From Methylovulum sp. (lineage in GTDB: Bacteria > Pseudomonadota > Gammaproteobacteria > Methylococcales > Methylomonadaceae), in the NCBI RefSeq assembly GCF_028687615.1, contig NZ_JAQTZU010000020.1, positions 1-64,000 on the forward strand: a DNA stretch of 64,000 nucleotides, read 5' to 3'. The translations under genes were made by a program, and so were the position numbers. A model generated the notes under the pieces. It saw only the letters and a program-made list of their open reading frames with translations, was not told where the DNA came from and ran no database searches. Shown piece after piece: positions 1 through 10,747 of this stretch. How positions within the stretch are numbered: the first letter of the stretch is position 1; the number at the start of each line of letters is the position of its first letter.

Positions 1-116
1 CCAAGCCTACCGATTGATTGGGTCGAATGCCCGTACTTCAAGGCGTACGGTCATCGCAATATTTTATTGACAAATCTATTATCATTCCGATTGCAGGACT
101 ACCGCAAATTTAACGC

Positions 117-148
117 AAAAAAATACCCCGGCAAGCCGAGGTATTTTT
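117..148 (-). terminator. Intrinsic terminator of fae
   Basis: On the minus strand a GC-rich hairpin (arms ATACCTCGG and CCGGGGTAT around a short loop) is followed by a run of T, starting about 25 bases past the fae stop codon. The opposite strand also has a T-run, so it may work in both directions. The first 116 bases of the window hold no gene I can support. Confidence 0.85.
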
Positions 149-170
149 AACATCCGATAAACGACTAAGC

Positions 171-689
171 TTATGCTTCGTTGTTTACTGCGAATGGGTG
201 TTTTGCTTCTTTTTTAGCAGCTACAACTTCAGCAGCCGTTGGTGAACCGTCTACAGCACGTTTCAGGGCTTCTTTAGTTGCCGCATAGTTGAAAGATTCA
301 ATTTTAGCGTCGTCTTCAGCCAACCAGTGAATGAATACACCGACAGAGATGAACAGGTCATCCGCTTCATCAGCCGGGATAGTACCGTCTTCTACACAAT
401 CAGCAACCGCCATAGCAACTGCGCGTTGTGCCGGGCCAAACATTTGTACGGCTTGTTTAGAACCTTTGATGGTTACTTTGTTGAACAAAATAGTTGCTGG
501 TTTAACCATCAGGTTAGGAGCAACAACTGCCAACAAAGTTGAAAAACCGTCTTTGTTGTTGGTCAACGCAGTTGCGAAAGCAGTTTCAGCGGCTGAACCT
601 CTTGGTCCAACGATCAAATCAATGTGGGCGATTTCGTTGCCGTCGCCAACTAAAGATTCACCGACGCACATTTTAGTAATTTTTGCCAT
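171..689 (-). CDS. fae: Formaldehyde-activating enzyme Fae
   Basis: Catalyses condensation of formaldehyde with tetrahydromethanopterin to methylene-H4MPT in the cytoplasm, the entry step of the H4MPT-linked formaldehyde oxidation pathway of methylotrophs. The 172-residue product has the usual family length and matches the Methylobacterium-type sequence closely from memory: the N-terminal MAKITK start, the segment [18 protein letters not shown] with the conserved catalytic His at residue 22, the block [18 protein letters not shown], and the C-terminal HPF. The minus strand carries AGGGGA upstream of the ATG. It is the last gene before a strong terminator. The 122-base gap to the upstream CitG-like gene leaves room for its own promoter. 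Confidence 0.97.
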   Translation of the reverse strand: MAKITKMCVGESLVGDGNEIAHIDLIVGPRGSAAETAFATALTNNKDGFSTLLAVVAPNLMVKPATILFNKVTIKGSKQAVQMFGPAQRAVAMAVADCVEDGTIPADEADDLFISVGVFIHWLAEDDAKIESFNYAATKEALKRAVDGSPTAAEVVAAKKEAKHPFAVNNEA

Positions 690-811
690 TTTTATTTTTC
701 CCCTGTGAAGAAAAAGGTTGAAAGGTTTAAGCTAATAGTGGCACAGTTTGTTTTTAATACTGTCCGTACCGGATTATTTGTTTTTGAAAACAAATTCTTG
801 ATGGATAGAGT

Positions 812-1657
812 TCAAATCAACTCTTCCTGTAAAAGTACCGCCAGCAACGTCGCTACGGTCATGTCTGCTGTGGTGCCTGGATTTATTCGTTTGGCTTTTA
901 GCTCTTGATCCACCTGATATAGCAACGGCAAGATTTGTTCAGGATTCCGGCTTGCCAGTTCACGACCCAACTTGGCCATCGTTTGCATTATCATGTCAGA
1001 ATGTTGACCACCATATTTCCTTTCGATATGGCTATCAGGAAACCGGCTTAACAAGGCCATGTAGACCCCTACTGCTGACCAACTTTTGCTTTTCCATATA
1101 TTCATAGCATTATAGTAGGATAAGATGGCGAAATCAAAAATATCTTCATAATCTGTAAGGTATTGAAGGGCAATACGGTCTTTGTCACTCGCCAGTCCCA
1201 TCGCGGTTTTTAAGCTTACTGTCGCAGCGGCATGCACATCTTGTGCTTGCGCTTCGCCCAATCCCCCCGGAGCCGCCAAGGCAATTGCCCGGAACACCCA
1301 ATCAGCATCGGCTATGGTCGTGGTATTTAATATTTCCCTTAAAGAGCCGCGTAAACCAAGGCCGTTTGTGTCAAGGGCGGCTTGTAGCAAAGGCGCGGCC
1401 AACAGGACAATACCTAAGTTGGTGTTGCAAGCGACTGCTTCCCGTGTAGCTTTGACGGCGTAATAAATTTTCTCGCCTACACTGTATTCAGGATTACACA
1501 ATGGTGCGGCACTGACTTCGGCACTGATGCGGAAGTCAGCGACGGTCATATCATGACCATCGGCGTAAACACTGACGTTGCCAGGCTTGAAGGCTTGCAA
1601 TTCAAGCTCGCAAGCTTCTTTATAAAGTTCTGCCAAACGGGTTGGGGATAGAGCCAT
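812..1657 (-). CDS. CitG-like (triphosphoribosyl-dephospho-CoA synthase family) protein, probable H4MPT biosynthesis
   Basis: A 281-residue protein of the CitG/MdcB fold family, shown by the KPGNVSVYADGHDM stretch near residues 24-38. In methylotrophs a CitG-like gene (called orf5 in Methylobacterium) lies close to fae and belongs to the tetrahydromethanopterin synthesis gene set. True CitG makes the citrate lyase prosthetic group, but no citrate lyase genes are nearby, so the cofactor role is inferred from the fae neighbour. I place the start at the ATG at 1657 rather than the in-frame TTG at 1663. Either way the start overlaps the end of the upstream ATP-grasp gene by about 38 bases, suggesting translational coupling. 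Confidence 0.82.
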   Translation of the reverse strand: MALSPTRLAELYKEACELELQAFKPGNVSVYADGHDMTVADFRISAEVSAAPLCNPEYSVGEKIYYAVKATREAVACNTNLGIVLLAAPLLQAALDTNGLGLRGSLREILNTTTIADADWVFRAIALAAPGGLGEAQAQDVHAAATVSLKTAMGLASDKDRIALQYLTDYEDIFDFAILSYYNAMNIWKSKSWSAVGVYMALLSRFPDSHIERKYGGQHSDMIMQTMAKLGRELASRNPEQILPLLYQVDQELKAKRINPGTTADMTVATLLAVLLQEELI

Positions 1658-2609
1658 TGTCAATTATTTCAGCGTTGTTGGATAGGGACTTTTCGTCAAC
1701 TGCATTGTTTATGAATCTGGGTTTATGAATCCGGCGATTAATCAAATCATCGACGAGCAATCCGGCGATATTGACTTCACAGACACTTTGCAGCCCTTTC
1801 CAAGCAGGGATGCTATTGACTTCAATGACAGTGTACCGCCCTGCCCTGTCTTCAATAATATCGACACCCGCATAATCCATATTCAAGGCGGCGGCGGATT
1901 TGACCGCCAAATCAGCCAGCCCGGTATTTAATGTGATAGGTTCACAACTCGCGCCACGCGCGACATTGTTCAGCCAGAATTTGCCGCGCCGCTGCATGGC
2001 GGCGACCGCAAGACCATTGATGACAAAAACTCGGTGGTCAGAAAATCCTTCCCCCGCACAGTCGACAAAACGCTGTAAATAATACACACCGCGGCTGCTA
2101 GTCAGCCAGATTAAATCGGTCATTTTTTCAACGCGGCGTATGCCTTCGCCCTGGGAACCGAACAGCGGTTTGCTGATGAGAAAATGTCCATTTTTTAACT
2201 CTTGTCCGGCAATCGCCAATGCTTCTTCCCGATTACGTAGCACCCAAGTCAACGGGGTCGGCAACCCGGCATTGTGCAGCAAAAAACTGGTCATGCCTTT
2301 ATCAACACTGCGCTCTATTGCCTGTCCGTCATTGTAGACAGGAATGCCCAATATTTTTAAGGCATGCAGTATATCCAGATATAACACCACTTCTTCCAAG
2401 GAACCACCTGGAACGCCGCGTACAAAAACAGCATCAGGCAAAGATTCTTCAAAACCAGGAATCAGTAACGGCAGGCTACCGGCGGCAATCCGCAAACGGC
2501 ATTCGGTCAAGGACGCATAAGTGCTTGCGTAACCATAGCCAGCAAAAGCCAGTTGCAATTGTTTGCCATGCCAGCCTGGATCATCGGTAAAAATAGCTAT
2601 TTTGCCCAC
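1620..2609 (-). CDS. RimK-like ATP-grasp ligase, probable methanopterin-type cofactor biosynthesis
   Basis: ATP-grasp carboxylate-amine ligase of the RimK/COG0189 type. Such enzymes add amino acids such as glutamate to acceptors and occur in the H4MPT gene sets of methylotrophs. Visible signs are the N-terminal KIAIFTDDPGWHGKQL, the ATP-binding FLISKPLFGSQGEGIRRVE, and the metal-binding end motif YAGVDIIEDRAGRYTVIEVNSIPAWKGL. The open frame extends to an ATG at 2744, abutting the fusA stop, but those extra 45 residues are unlike the family. I therefore take the GTG at 2609 (VGKIAIFTDD). Its ribosome-binding site is weak, so the start is uncertain. Overlaps the CitG-like gene downstream. Confidence 0.8.
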   Translation of the reverse strand: MGKIAIFTDDPGWHGKQLQLAFAGYGYASTYASLTECRLRIAAGSLPLLIPGFEESLPDAVFVRGVPGGSLEEVVLYLDILHALKILGIPVYNDGQAIERSVDKGMTSFLLHNAGLPTPLTWVLRNREEALAIAGQELKNGHFLISKPLFGSQGEGIRRVEKMTDLIWLTSSRGVYYLQRFVDCAGEGFSDHRVFVINGLAVAAMQRRGKFWLNNVARGASCEPITLNTGLADLAVKSAAALNMDYAGVDIIEDRAGRYTVIEVNSIPAWKGLQSVCEVNIAGLLVDDLINRRIHKPRFINNAVDEKSLSNNAEIIDNGSIPNPFGRTL

Positions 2610-2744
2610 GGGAATTTTATAGTCGGGAGCGATGGACAAGGCAAAGTGCCTTAAAACATGCAGGGAAAAGAGTGGATATGGCGATGGGGAATGTAGGGGT
2701 GGTGCGTAACTGGACACAATCATCCAGCTACGCATCCAATCCAA

Positions 2745-4832
<2,088 letters not shown>

Positions 4833-4895
4833 GTATTTACTCTAGGGTTGGGCAATAAAAAACTTTTGGGTGACCACTCATGAACCTTAAACTCA

Positions 4896-4965
4896 AGAGG
4901 GCTCGGTTCGGACTGGGGCATTGGACTACCTTTGCTTCTCACCCGTCCAGCTTCGAAAGCCCCCT
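4896..4965 (-). promoter_or_regulatory. Possible structured leader upstream of the EF-G2 gene
   Basis: A GC-rich stretch in an otherwise AT-rich gap, 64-133 bases before the EF-G2 start codon. It can fold with GGGGC (4915-4919) pairing GCCCC (4959-4963), and inside that GGAC (4923-4926) pairing GTCC (4945-4948). An alternative pairing of 4896-4903 with 4958-4965 (8 bp, one mismatch) excludes the outer stem. I do not recognise a known riboswitch or RNA family. The folding is by eye. Confidence 0.35.
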
Positions 4966-5095
4966 ATTCTAACCTAAAAACTTAGCAAAAATATAGGAAA
5001 CCATGGAATAGAAAGTATAAAGCCACTCGAACAGGGATATTTTGAAACGCAAGGGCCGCAATTAGCGGATAAAACAGTCTATATTGCCCGTAAAC

Positions 5096-5320
5096 TTATA
5101 CACAAAACCTGTGGATAAGTTTGTGGATAGCGTGTCGGCTTTTAGGGTTAATTACGGTTTTTATTAAAGTTTTGTTAAATTGTACAAATATAGACCATTC
5201 ATATAATTATCTTATTTATCAAATAATTAGATTTTATAACCGATTATCATACAGTTACCTGAACAGTAAATCCAAGTCGTTGATTCTTTCTGTGGGCAAC
5301 TGTTATTGAATCAAAACCAA
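5096..5320 (+). repeat. DnaA-box repeat unit 1
   Basis: Opens with TTATACACA (5096-5104) facing TGTGGATAA (5110-5118, the reverse of TTATCCACA), then TGTGGATAG (5122-5130). All three fit the DnaA consensus TTATNCACA exactly or with one mismatch. In the middle is the conserved palindrome TTGTACAA followed by AT-rich sequence. It ends with CTGTGGGCAACTGTTAT enclosed by TTGATTC and GAATCAA. Confidence 0.75.
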
Positions 5321-5431
5321 TTTCGTTGATGAAGCCTAACGCTATTTAGTATTTTTAATTTTTTCTATTCCGCAAACACAATCAAGAATATTTTGCCGGA
5401 CTGTATTTTAAATCTATACACCTTAAAAAAG

Positions 5432-5640
5432 TTATACACAAAATCTGTGGATAGCTTGTCGTTACAAATGTTTAGCTACGGATTTTATTGGTGTTTTGTT
5501 AGATTGTACAAATCCACGTCAATAATAAATACAATTAAAAACAGTTAGTTATATTTTATAACTATATTTCATGTAGTTAAAATCAGGGCAATCTAAGTGC
5601 TTGATTGATTCTGTGGGCAACTGTTATGGAATCAAAACAA
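5432..5640 (+). repeat. DnaA-box repeat unit 2
   Basis: Same order of blocks as unit 1: TTATACACA (5432-5440) facing TGTGGATAG (5446-5454), then TTTTGTTAGATTGTACAAAT near 5494-5513, then AT-rich sequence. The CTGTGGGCAACTGTTAT block follows near 5611-5627, with TTGATT before it and GAATCAA after it. Confidence 0.75.
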
Positions 5641-5742
5641 ATCAGCCCCAAAAAGGTTTTTTATTTGTAAGTTTGCGCTATTTTTGCGCCGCGTTAAAAA
5701 CGGCTTTGTCCAGTCATTATTTAAAATAGGTTACTTTTTAAC

Positions 5743-5950
5743 TTATACACAAAACCTGTGGATAACTCTGTGGATTGATTGTTTTATTTACAGCTTAATT
5801 GCGGTTTTTGTTACAGTTTTGTTAGATTGTACAAATATAAACCAATATAATTGTTTATATTTTTCATTCACTTATAATTTTTCTAATGAGTCAATAGCTT
5901 ATCTGAATAATAAACTTAAGTGCTTGATTCTTACTGTGGGCAAGTTTAAA
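5743..5950 (+). repeat. DnaA-box repeat unit 3
   Basis: TTATACACA (5743-5751) faces TGTGGATAA (5757-5765), followed by the weaker TGTGGATTG (5769-5777). TTTTGTTAGATTGTACAAAT follows at about 5817-5836. The closing CTGTGGGCAA is kept, but the hairpin arm after it is lost, so this is the decayed or end copy. Confidence 0.75.
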
Positions 5951-6129
5951 AACTCGAAAACATCTTCTATTCAAAATAGCAATATTTTTGTGCTTCAAAT
6001 CACAAAAAATAGCAAATACTATGTGTTCAGCAACAAATAGGTTGGTATCTAAACTATCCGATGCCTCTATCCTTCCGCCGCCGGCCAAACAAGCTTACCC
6101 AAATCTACAGAACGTTACTTCCCCCGATT

Positions 6130-9100
6130 TCAAACCCGCTCATCCCAGGCTTTATCCAAACGTTTTGCTGAAATTGGATAAGGTGTTTTCAGATGCTGGG
6201 CGAACAGCGACACGCGGAACTCTTCCAGCATCCAACGAAAAACCTCCTGCTCAGGCAGGATTTGGATTTTGGCGGCCTTTTTTTCCACGTCTTTCCAATA
6301 GCGCAAAACATAGCGGTTCAGCTCTTGGTTTTTCTGGGCATTATTGTCCAGCTTATCCAAGCGGTAGCTGATTGCCTTTAAATAACGCGGAAACGCTTTG
6401 AGCTGTTCATAAGGCGTGTTGCGCAAGAAACCGGCATAAACCAATACCGCCAATTGCGCGTTAATGTCTTGCGCCAGTGGATCACTCGCGTTCAGGCGTT
6501 GCAATTGGTTTTTGATAGCTGAATAAGCGTTCATGACCTCTAAGGCCAAGCGTCCGGCTTCGTTGGCGACACTCAGCAAACTCGCTTTGTTTTGCTTCAA
6601 ACTGTCTTCAAACGCGGCTTGGGTGCGGATCGTGCGCCCGTCGATAAAAACATGGTGCAAAATCAATTGCAGCATATCCTCTTTATAAGACGCAGTGGCG
6701 GGTAGTTTGAGAATCGGATGTGGGGGCAAACGCTGGTAAGCCAGCTCGGCAGCGGCGGCTTGCAGATTGTTTTTGGTCAAATAGGTGCAGTCTTTGCGTA
6801 AAGACAGTTGGAATAAACGCAATAGACCTGCCTGATGTTCGGCATCGGCTTTGGCCCCCGTATCGAAAATCTTCACGCCCACGGCATCGCCTTCATCGAC
6901 TATCGCCGGAAAACCGACAAAATTTTGGCCTTGCTGGATGGCGGCACGGGTTCCCGACCCGTCGCCGCACTTCCACCCTCCCTGGCGGTCGAACGCATAG
7001 GTATCCGGCAAATCATCAAACGCCCATTGGATGCAGCCCGTGTAACTCAACTCATCGGCGGCGATTTGGTCGAAACTTTGCACGGCTTGGCTGGCATGTT
7101 TTTGTTGTAATTTTTTTAAATCCCGCCCGTAATCCAGCAATTTGCCGTTTTCGTCGATGACGCGGAAATTCATTTTCAAATGCTCGGTCAGGCCGTCCAG
7201 CACCCACGCATTCAACGGAATCGCTTCGCCCGTCAATTTGCGCAAGCGGTTGCCTAGCCATTCTTGCAACGTGCCTTTAAAATCCGGCTCGATTTCCAAA
7301 CAACGTTTGACCGTTTCCGGCACAGGCACAAAATGCTTGCGGATGTTTTTGGGCAAACCCTTAATCAGCGCGACGCATTTTTCTTCCAGCATCCCCGGCA
7401 CTAGCCAATCAAACGGCACGGGCGACAATTGGTTAAGCTGATGCACCGGAATCACCGCCGTCACACCATCCTCATCATGACCTGGTTCAAAACGGTATTG
7501 CAGGGCGATGCTGAGATTGCCGATTTTCTTGTGGTCAGGATAATCCCATTCGTTGACGTAACCGTCTTTTTCACGCGTCAAATCTTCCTTGGTCAAGAAC
7601 AAAAATTTCGGGTTCGTTTTTTCAACCGTCTTGCGCCATTGGTCCAGCGTGATGCCGTTGACGACTTCAGCGGGCAGTTTTTGGTCATAAAACGAATACA
7701 GCCACAATTCATCTTCGACCAAATCCACGCGCCGCCCTTTGTGCTGGATCATGCCGACTTCTTCCAAGAGCTTTTGGTTAGCGACATAAAACGGCGCGTT
7801 GCTGTGGTATTCGTGGCTGACCAAGGCCGATTGGATGAACAGCATACGCGCTGATTTGGCATCGACGCGCTCGTAAGGAATTTTCCGTCCCGCTTGCAAG
7901 GTCAGACCGTAAAGCATGGTGCGTTCGTAAACCGCCGAGCGTCCAGCTTTTTTCTCCCAATGCGGGTCGTAATGCGTGTGCTTGACCAAATGCCCCGCAC
8001 AGGCTTCTATCCATTCCGGCTCGATACGCGCCACGTTACGGGCGTAGACTTTGCTGGTCTCCACCTGTTCCGCCGCCATAATCCATTTGGGCTTGACTTT
8101 GTGCAATCCAGAACCTGGGAAAATGAAAAACTTCAGGCCACGTGCGCCGAGATATTCGTGGGTTTCGTGGCGGAAACCAATGTTGGATAGCAGACCCGTT
8201 AATAAGGCGCGGTGGATGTTTTCGTAGCGGTATTCGAAAATCCCCCCCGCCCCCTCGGCAAATGCTCCCGGCTTTGCTCTACCTCCTGCATCCATGCAGT
8301 CGCCTTTTTCAAAGGGAGGAGTTTTGTCTTTACCTTTATTAGTTGCAGAATGTTCAGCTTCCCCACCCTTTGAAAAAGGGGGGCTGGGGGGGATTTTTTG
8401 AACGGTTGAGATTTCATTCAACTTCATATTCAAATCGCCCTTCACCACCTGCAAAATCTGCGCGTGAATATCAAACCATTCGCGCATCCTTAAATACGAC
8501 AAGAAATTATCCGAGCAATATTTCCGTAATTTGCTGTTGGAAAGATGCTTTTTCTGTTCTTCGTAAGTGTTCCACAAATTGAGCAGCGTCAAAAAATCCG
8601 ATTCAGGATGACGGAACGCCGCATGTTTGGCTTCGGCCTGGCCCATTTTTTCGGCAGGTTTATCGCGCGGGTCTTGCACGCTCAAAGCCGCGACGATAAT
8701 CGCCACTTCGTGCAAACAACCTTCCTCATGCGCGGCGACCAACATCCTCGCCAGTTTCGGGTCGGTCGGGAATTTTGCTAACTGCTTGCCCGTTTCGGTC
8801 AATTGCCCCGCTTTATCGAGCGCATTGACCTCGTGCAGCATGGTTTTGCCGTCGCGGATCATCTTGTCATCGGGCGGTTCGATGAAAGGGAAATCTTCAA
8901 TATCGCCCAATTTCAAGGCCAACATTTGCAAAATGACCGCCGACAAATTCGTCCGCAAAATTTCCGGTTCGGTAAATTCCGGCCTAGCTTCGTAGTCTTG
9001 CCTTGAATACAAACGGATACATATCCCTTCCGCGACCCGTCCGCAACGTCCGGCGCGTTGGTTCGCGCTGGATTGCGAGATGCGCTCTATCGGCAGGCGT

Positions 9101-10260
9101 TGGATTTTGCTTTTGGGGCTGTAACGGCTGATGCGGGCGTGGCCCGTGTCGATTACGCCACGAATGCCGGGTACGGTGAGCGAGGTTTCGGCGACGTTGG
9201 TGGCCAAGACGATGCGGAGTTTGCCACCCTTAGGATTGAACACGCGCTCTTGTTCGCTGACGCTGAGCTTTGAATACAGCGGCAAAATGTCGTACTCGGT
9301 GGGATGATGTTTTTTTAACGAATCAGTGGTTTCGCGGATTTCCCGCTCGCCGCTTAAAAAAATCAGAATATCGCCGCGCAAATCGCGGCTCAGTTCATCC
9401 ACAGCATCGAGAATCGCATTTTGGAGGTCATCCGTCGTTTCGTCATTGGCAGCTTCTTCATCGTCATCCTTGGGTTCAATCGGGCGATAACGGACATCCA
9501 CCGGATACGTCCGCCCCGATACTTCAATTATCGGCGCACCGCCAAAATGTTCGGAAAAACGTTGGGTGTCGATGGTCGCCGAGGTGATGATAAGTTTCAG
9601 ATCAGGCCGTTTCGGCAACAGCCATTTCATATAGCCAAGCAGAAAATCAATGTTCAGGCTGCGTTCGTGCGCCTCGTCAATGATGATGGTGTCGTATTGG
9701 TTCAGGTACGGGTCGTTTTGCGATTCCGCCAATAAAATCCCGTCGGTCATCAGTTTAACCAGCGATTCGGCATGGGTTTTGTCGTTAAAACGAATTTTAT
9801 AACCCACCGATTTGCCGATAGTCTCGCCCAATTCCTCGGCAATGCGATCCGCCACCGTCCGCGCCGCAATCCGGCGCGGTTGGGTATGCCCGATAAAACC
9901 CGCCGCACCGCGTCCAATCGACAGACAAATTTTCGGCAACTGCGTGGTCTTCCCTGAACCCGTTTCGCCGCACATCACCACCACTTGATGGTTTTTAATC
10001 AGCTCGGCAATTTCATCTTTTTTGCCCGTAACCGGCAAATCAGGGAAGTTCAGCGGCGGGATGCTGGCTAGGCGTTTGTTCCTGAACGCCACGGATTTGT
10101 CGATACGGCCGGCAAGATTCGCCAACGCACTATCAACAGGCTTGCCTTTCTTGGCATCCTGACGCAAACGGTCTAACTGCCGTTTCAGCGCGTGGCGGTC
10201 TTGGTTCAGGCAAAGGGGTAATTGGCGGGTGAGTTGTTGGAACAGTTCGGTAGTGGACAT
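6130..10260 (-). CDS. hrpA: ATP-dependent RNA helicase HrpA (DEAH box)
   Basis: Large cytoplasmic DEAH-box RNA helicase, linked in other bacteria to mRNA processing and rescue of collided ribosomes. The 1376-residue product shows Walker A GETGSGKT (residues 98-105), DEAH (195-198), SATIDTQRF, the C-terminal helicase motif QRAGRCGRV, then the HA2/OB and DUF3418-type region. Family members are near 1300 residues. The excess is explained by about 54 residues (roughly 621-675) encoded by an inserted palindromic repeat (8237-8400), which reads KIPPSPPFSKGGEAEHSA at its start and stays in frame. The insertion falls in a linker between MKLNEI and YENIHRALLTGLL, where a surface loop could tolerate it. 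Start ATG at 10260. Confidence 0.96.
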   Translation of the reverse strand: MSTTELFQQLTRQLPLCLNQDRHALKRQLDRLRQDAKKGKPVDSALANLAGRIDKSVAFRNKRLASIPPLNFPDLPVTGKKDEIAELIKNHQVVVMCGETGSGKTTQLPKICLSIGRGAAGFIGHTQPRRIAARTVADRIAEELGETIGKSVGYKIRFNDKTHAESLVKLMTDGILLAESQNDPYLNQYDTIIIDEAHERSLNIDFLLGYMKWLLPKRPDLKLIITSATIDTQRFSEHFGGAPIIEVSGRTYPVDVRYRPIEPKDDDEEAANDETTDDLQNAILDAVDELSRDLRGDILIFLSGEREIRETTDSLKKHHPTEYDILPLYSKLSVSEQERVFNPKGGKLRIVLATNVAETSLTVPGIRGVIDTGHARISRYSPKSKIQRLPIERISQSSANQRAGRCGRVAEGICIRLYSRQDYEARPEFTEPEILRTNLSAVILQMLALKLGDIEDFPFIEPPDDKMIRDGKTMLHEVNALDKAGQLTETGKQLAKFPTDPKLARMLVAAHEEGCLHEVAIIVAALSVQDPRDKPAEKMGQAEAKHAAFRHPESDFLTLLNLWNTYEEQKKHLSNSKLRKYCSDNFLSYLRMREWFDIHAQILQVVKGDLNMKLNEISTVQKIPPSPPFSKGGEAEHSATNKGKDKTPPFEKGDCMDAGGRAKPGAFAEGAGGIFEYRYENIHRALLTGLLSNIGFRHETHEYLGARGLKFFIFPGSGLHKVKPKWIMAAEQVETSKVYARNVARIEPEWIEACAGHLVKHTHYDPHWEKKAGRSAVYERTMLYGLTLQAGRKIPYERVDAKSARMLFIQSALVSHEYHSNAPFYVANQKLLEEVGMIQHKGRRVDLVEDELWLYSFYDQKLPAEVVNGITLDQWRKTVEKTNPKFLFLTKEDLTREKDGYVNEWDYPDHKKIGNLSIALQYRFEPGHDEDGVTAVIPVHQLNQLSPVPFDWLVPGMLEEKCVALIKGLPKNIRKHFVPVPETVKRCLEIEPDFKGTLQEWLGNRLRKLTGEAIPLNAWVLDGLTEHLKMNFRVIDENGKLLDYGRDLKKLQQKHASQAVQSFDQIAADELSYTGCIQWAFDDLPDTYAFDRQGGWKCGDGSGTRAAIQQGQNFVGFPAIVDEGDAVGVKIFDTGAKADAEHQAGLLRLFQLSLRKDCTYLTKNNLQAAAAELAYQRLPPHPILKLPATASYKEDMLQLILHHVFIDGRTIRTQAAFEDSLKQNKASLLSVANEAGRLALEVMNAYSAIKNQLQRLNASDPLAQDINAQLAVLVYAGFLRNTPYEQLKAFPRYLKAISYRLDKLDNNAQKNQELNRYVLRYWKDVEKKAAKIQILPEQEVFRWMLEEFRVSLFAQHLKTPYPISAKRLDKAWDERV
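8237..8400. repeat. MITE-like palindromic element inserted in frame in hrpA
   Basis: The ends are inverted repeats (AAAATCCCCCC on the left, GGGGGGATTTT on the right). Inner arms also pair: a CCCTTTGAAAAAGGGGGG block at the right and a related CTTTTTCAAAGGGAGG in the middle. On the minus strand it is translated as part of HrpA, with proline- and glycine-rich text (PPSPPFSKGG, KTPPFEKGD). The exact ends and any target duplication cannot be fixed from one copy. Confidence 0.75.
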
Positions 10261-10344
10261 TAAGTAATGAATAGAAATGACTAAGCTTGGACAATTTTCG
10301 GAAACTAACGGCCTTAAACCATTAAGTTTAGGTTCACAGAATTG

Positions 10345-10747
10345 TTAAGCGGGTACTGGAGGCAATAAACTGACATACGGATAATTTCGGATTTTTCCGT
10401 CTAACGTCATAAGCTGGCAACCATAAATACGGGTAGTTGCCACATTTAATTGATCGTCGGGATCGGTGAAATGGTTGTGGCAACTGAGTGGCATCTATAA
10501 CGATTTCGGGAGTTAAGTTGAGCAATTGGATATTGAGATAAGCAAGAGCTTGCCCGAACCATTCATTTACAGGGCAAGGCAGGGATAAGCGTTGGTATTC
10601 GACCAGTTTTGCTATCTCCCAACACGAAATGATGCTGACACCCAAAGCGGTATTTTCATGATTTTCTAAATATTGGGCATATTCAGGCTTTAAACGCTCA
10701 TCACCATGCACCCACCATAGCCAAATGTGCGTATCCAGCACAATCAT
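10345..10747 (-). pseudogene. PIN-domain toxin (VapC type), 3' part frameshifted
   Basis: Begins MIVLDTHIWLWWVHGD, a PIN ribonuclease N terminus with the first catalytic Asp. The ATG overlaps the antitoxin stop as ATGA. Reading stays normal to QLPQPFH near 10470. The next bases then read RSRRSIKCG in the open frame (stop at 10334). The +1 frame instead gives TDPDDQLNVATTRIYGCQ and TLDGKIRNYPYVSLLPP, stopping at 10345. That is the expected PIN end with its acidic DPDDQ motif. A one-base insertion or two-base deletion at about 10466-10469 therefore splits the gene, either a real inactivation or a sequencing error. Confidence 0.75.

Larger units (their letters stand above)
4966..6129. other. AT-rich noncoding gap holding three tandem DnaA-box units
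   Basis: More than 1.1 kb without a credible gene between EF-G2 and hrpA. It contains the three degenerate repeat units listed separately, spaced 336 and 311 bases apart and joined by unlike sequence. Two plus-strand open frames (5121-5309 and 5684-6040) exist. They look alike only because they overlie the repeats, and the matching frame in the middle unit is closed by a stop, so I regard them as chance. Chromosomal or episomal origin, DnaA titration site and noncoding RNA are the options considered. Confidence 0.6.

Noticed and set aside
1-150. Plus-strand frame open from the window edge to a stop at 148
   Set aside because: It reads straight through the fae terminator hairpin and shows no family features, so it is probably chance.
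4896-4965. tRNA or SRP RNA in the EF-G2 leader
   Set aside because: No TψC arm, anticodon arm or CCA end, and the conserved 4.5S RNA core is absent.
5096-5950. CRISPR-like array
   Set aside because: Only three units of about 210-225 bases that diverge internally. No short constant repeats with unique spacers and no cas genes.
5121-6040. Two plus-strand open frames with similar translations (NCTNI, LILSVGN / DCTNI, LILTVGK)
   Set aside because: The likeness follows from the DNA repeat units. The middle unit has a stop in the same frame, composition is AT-rich, and there is no ribosome site.
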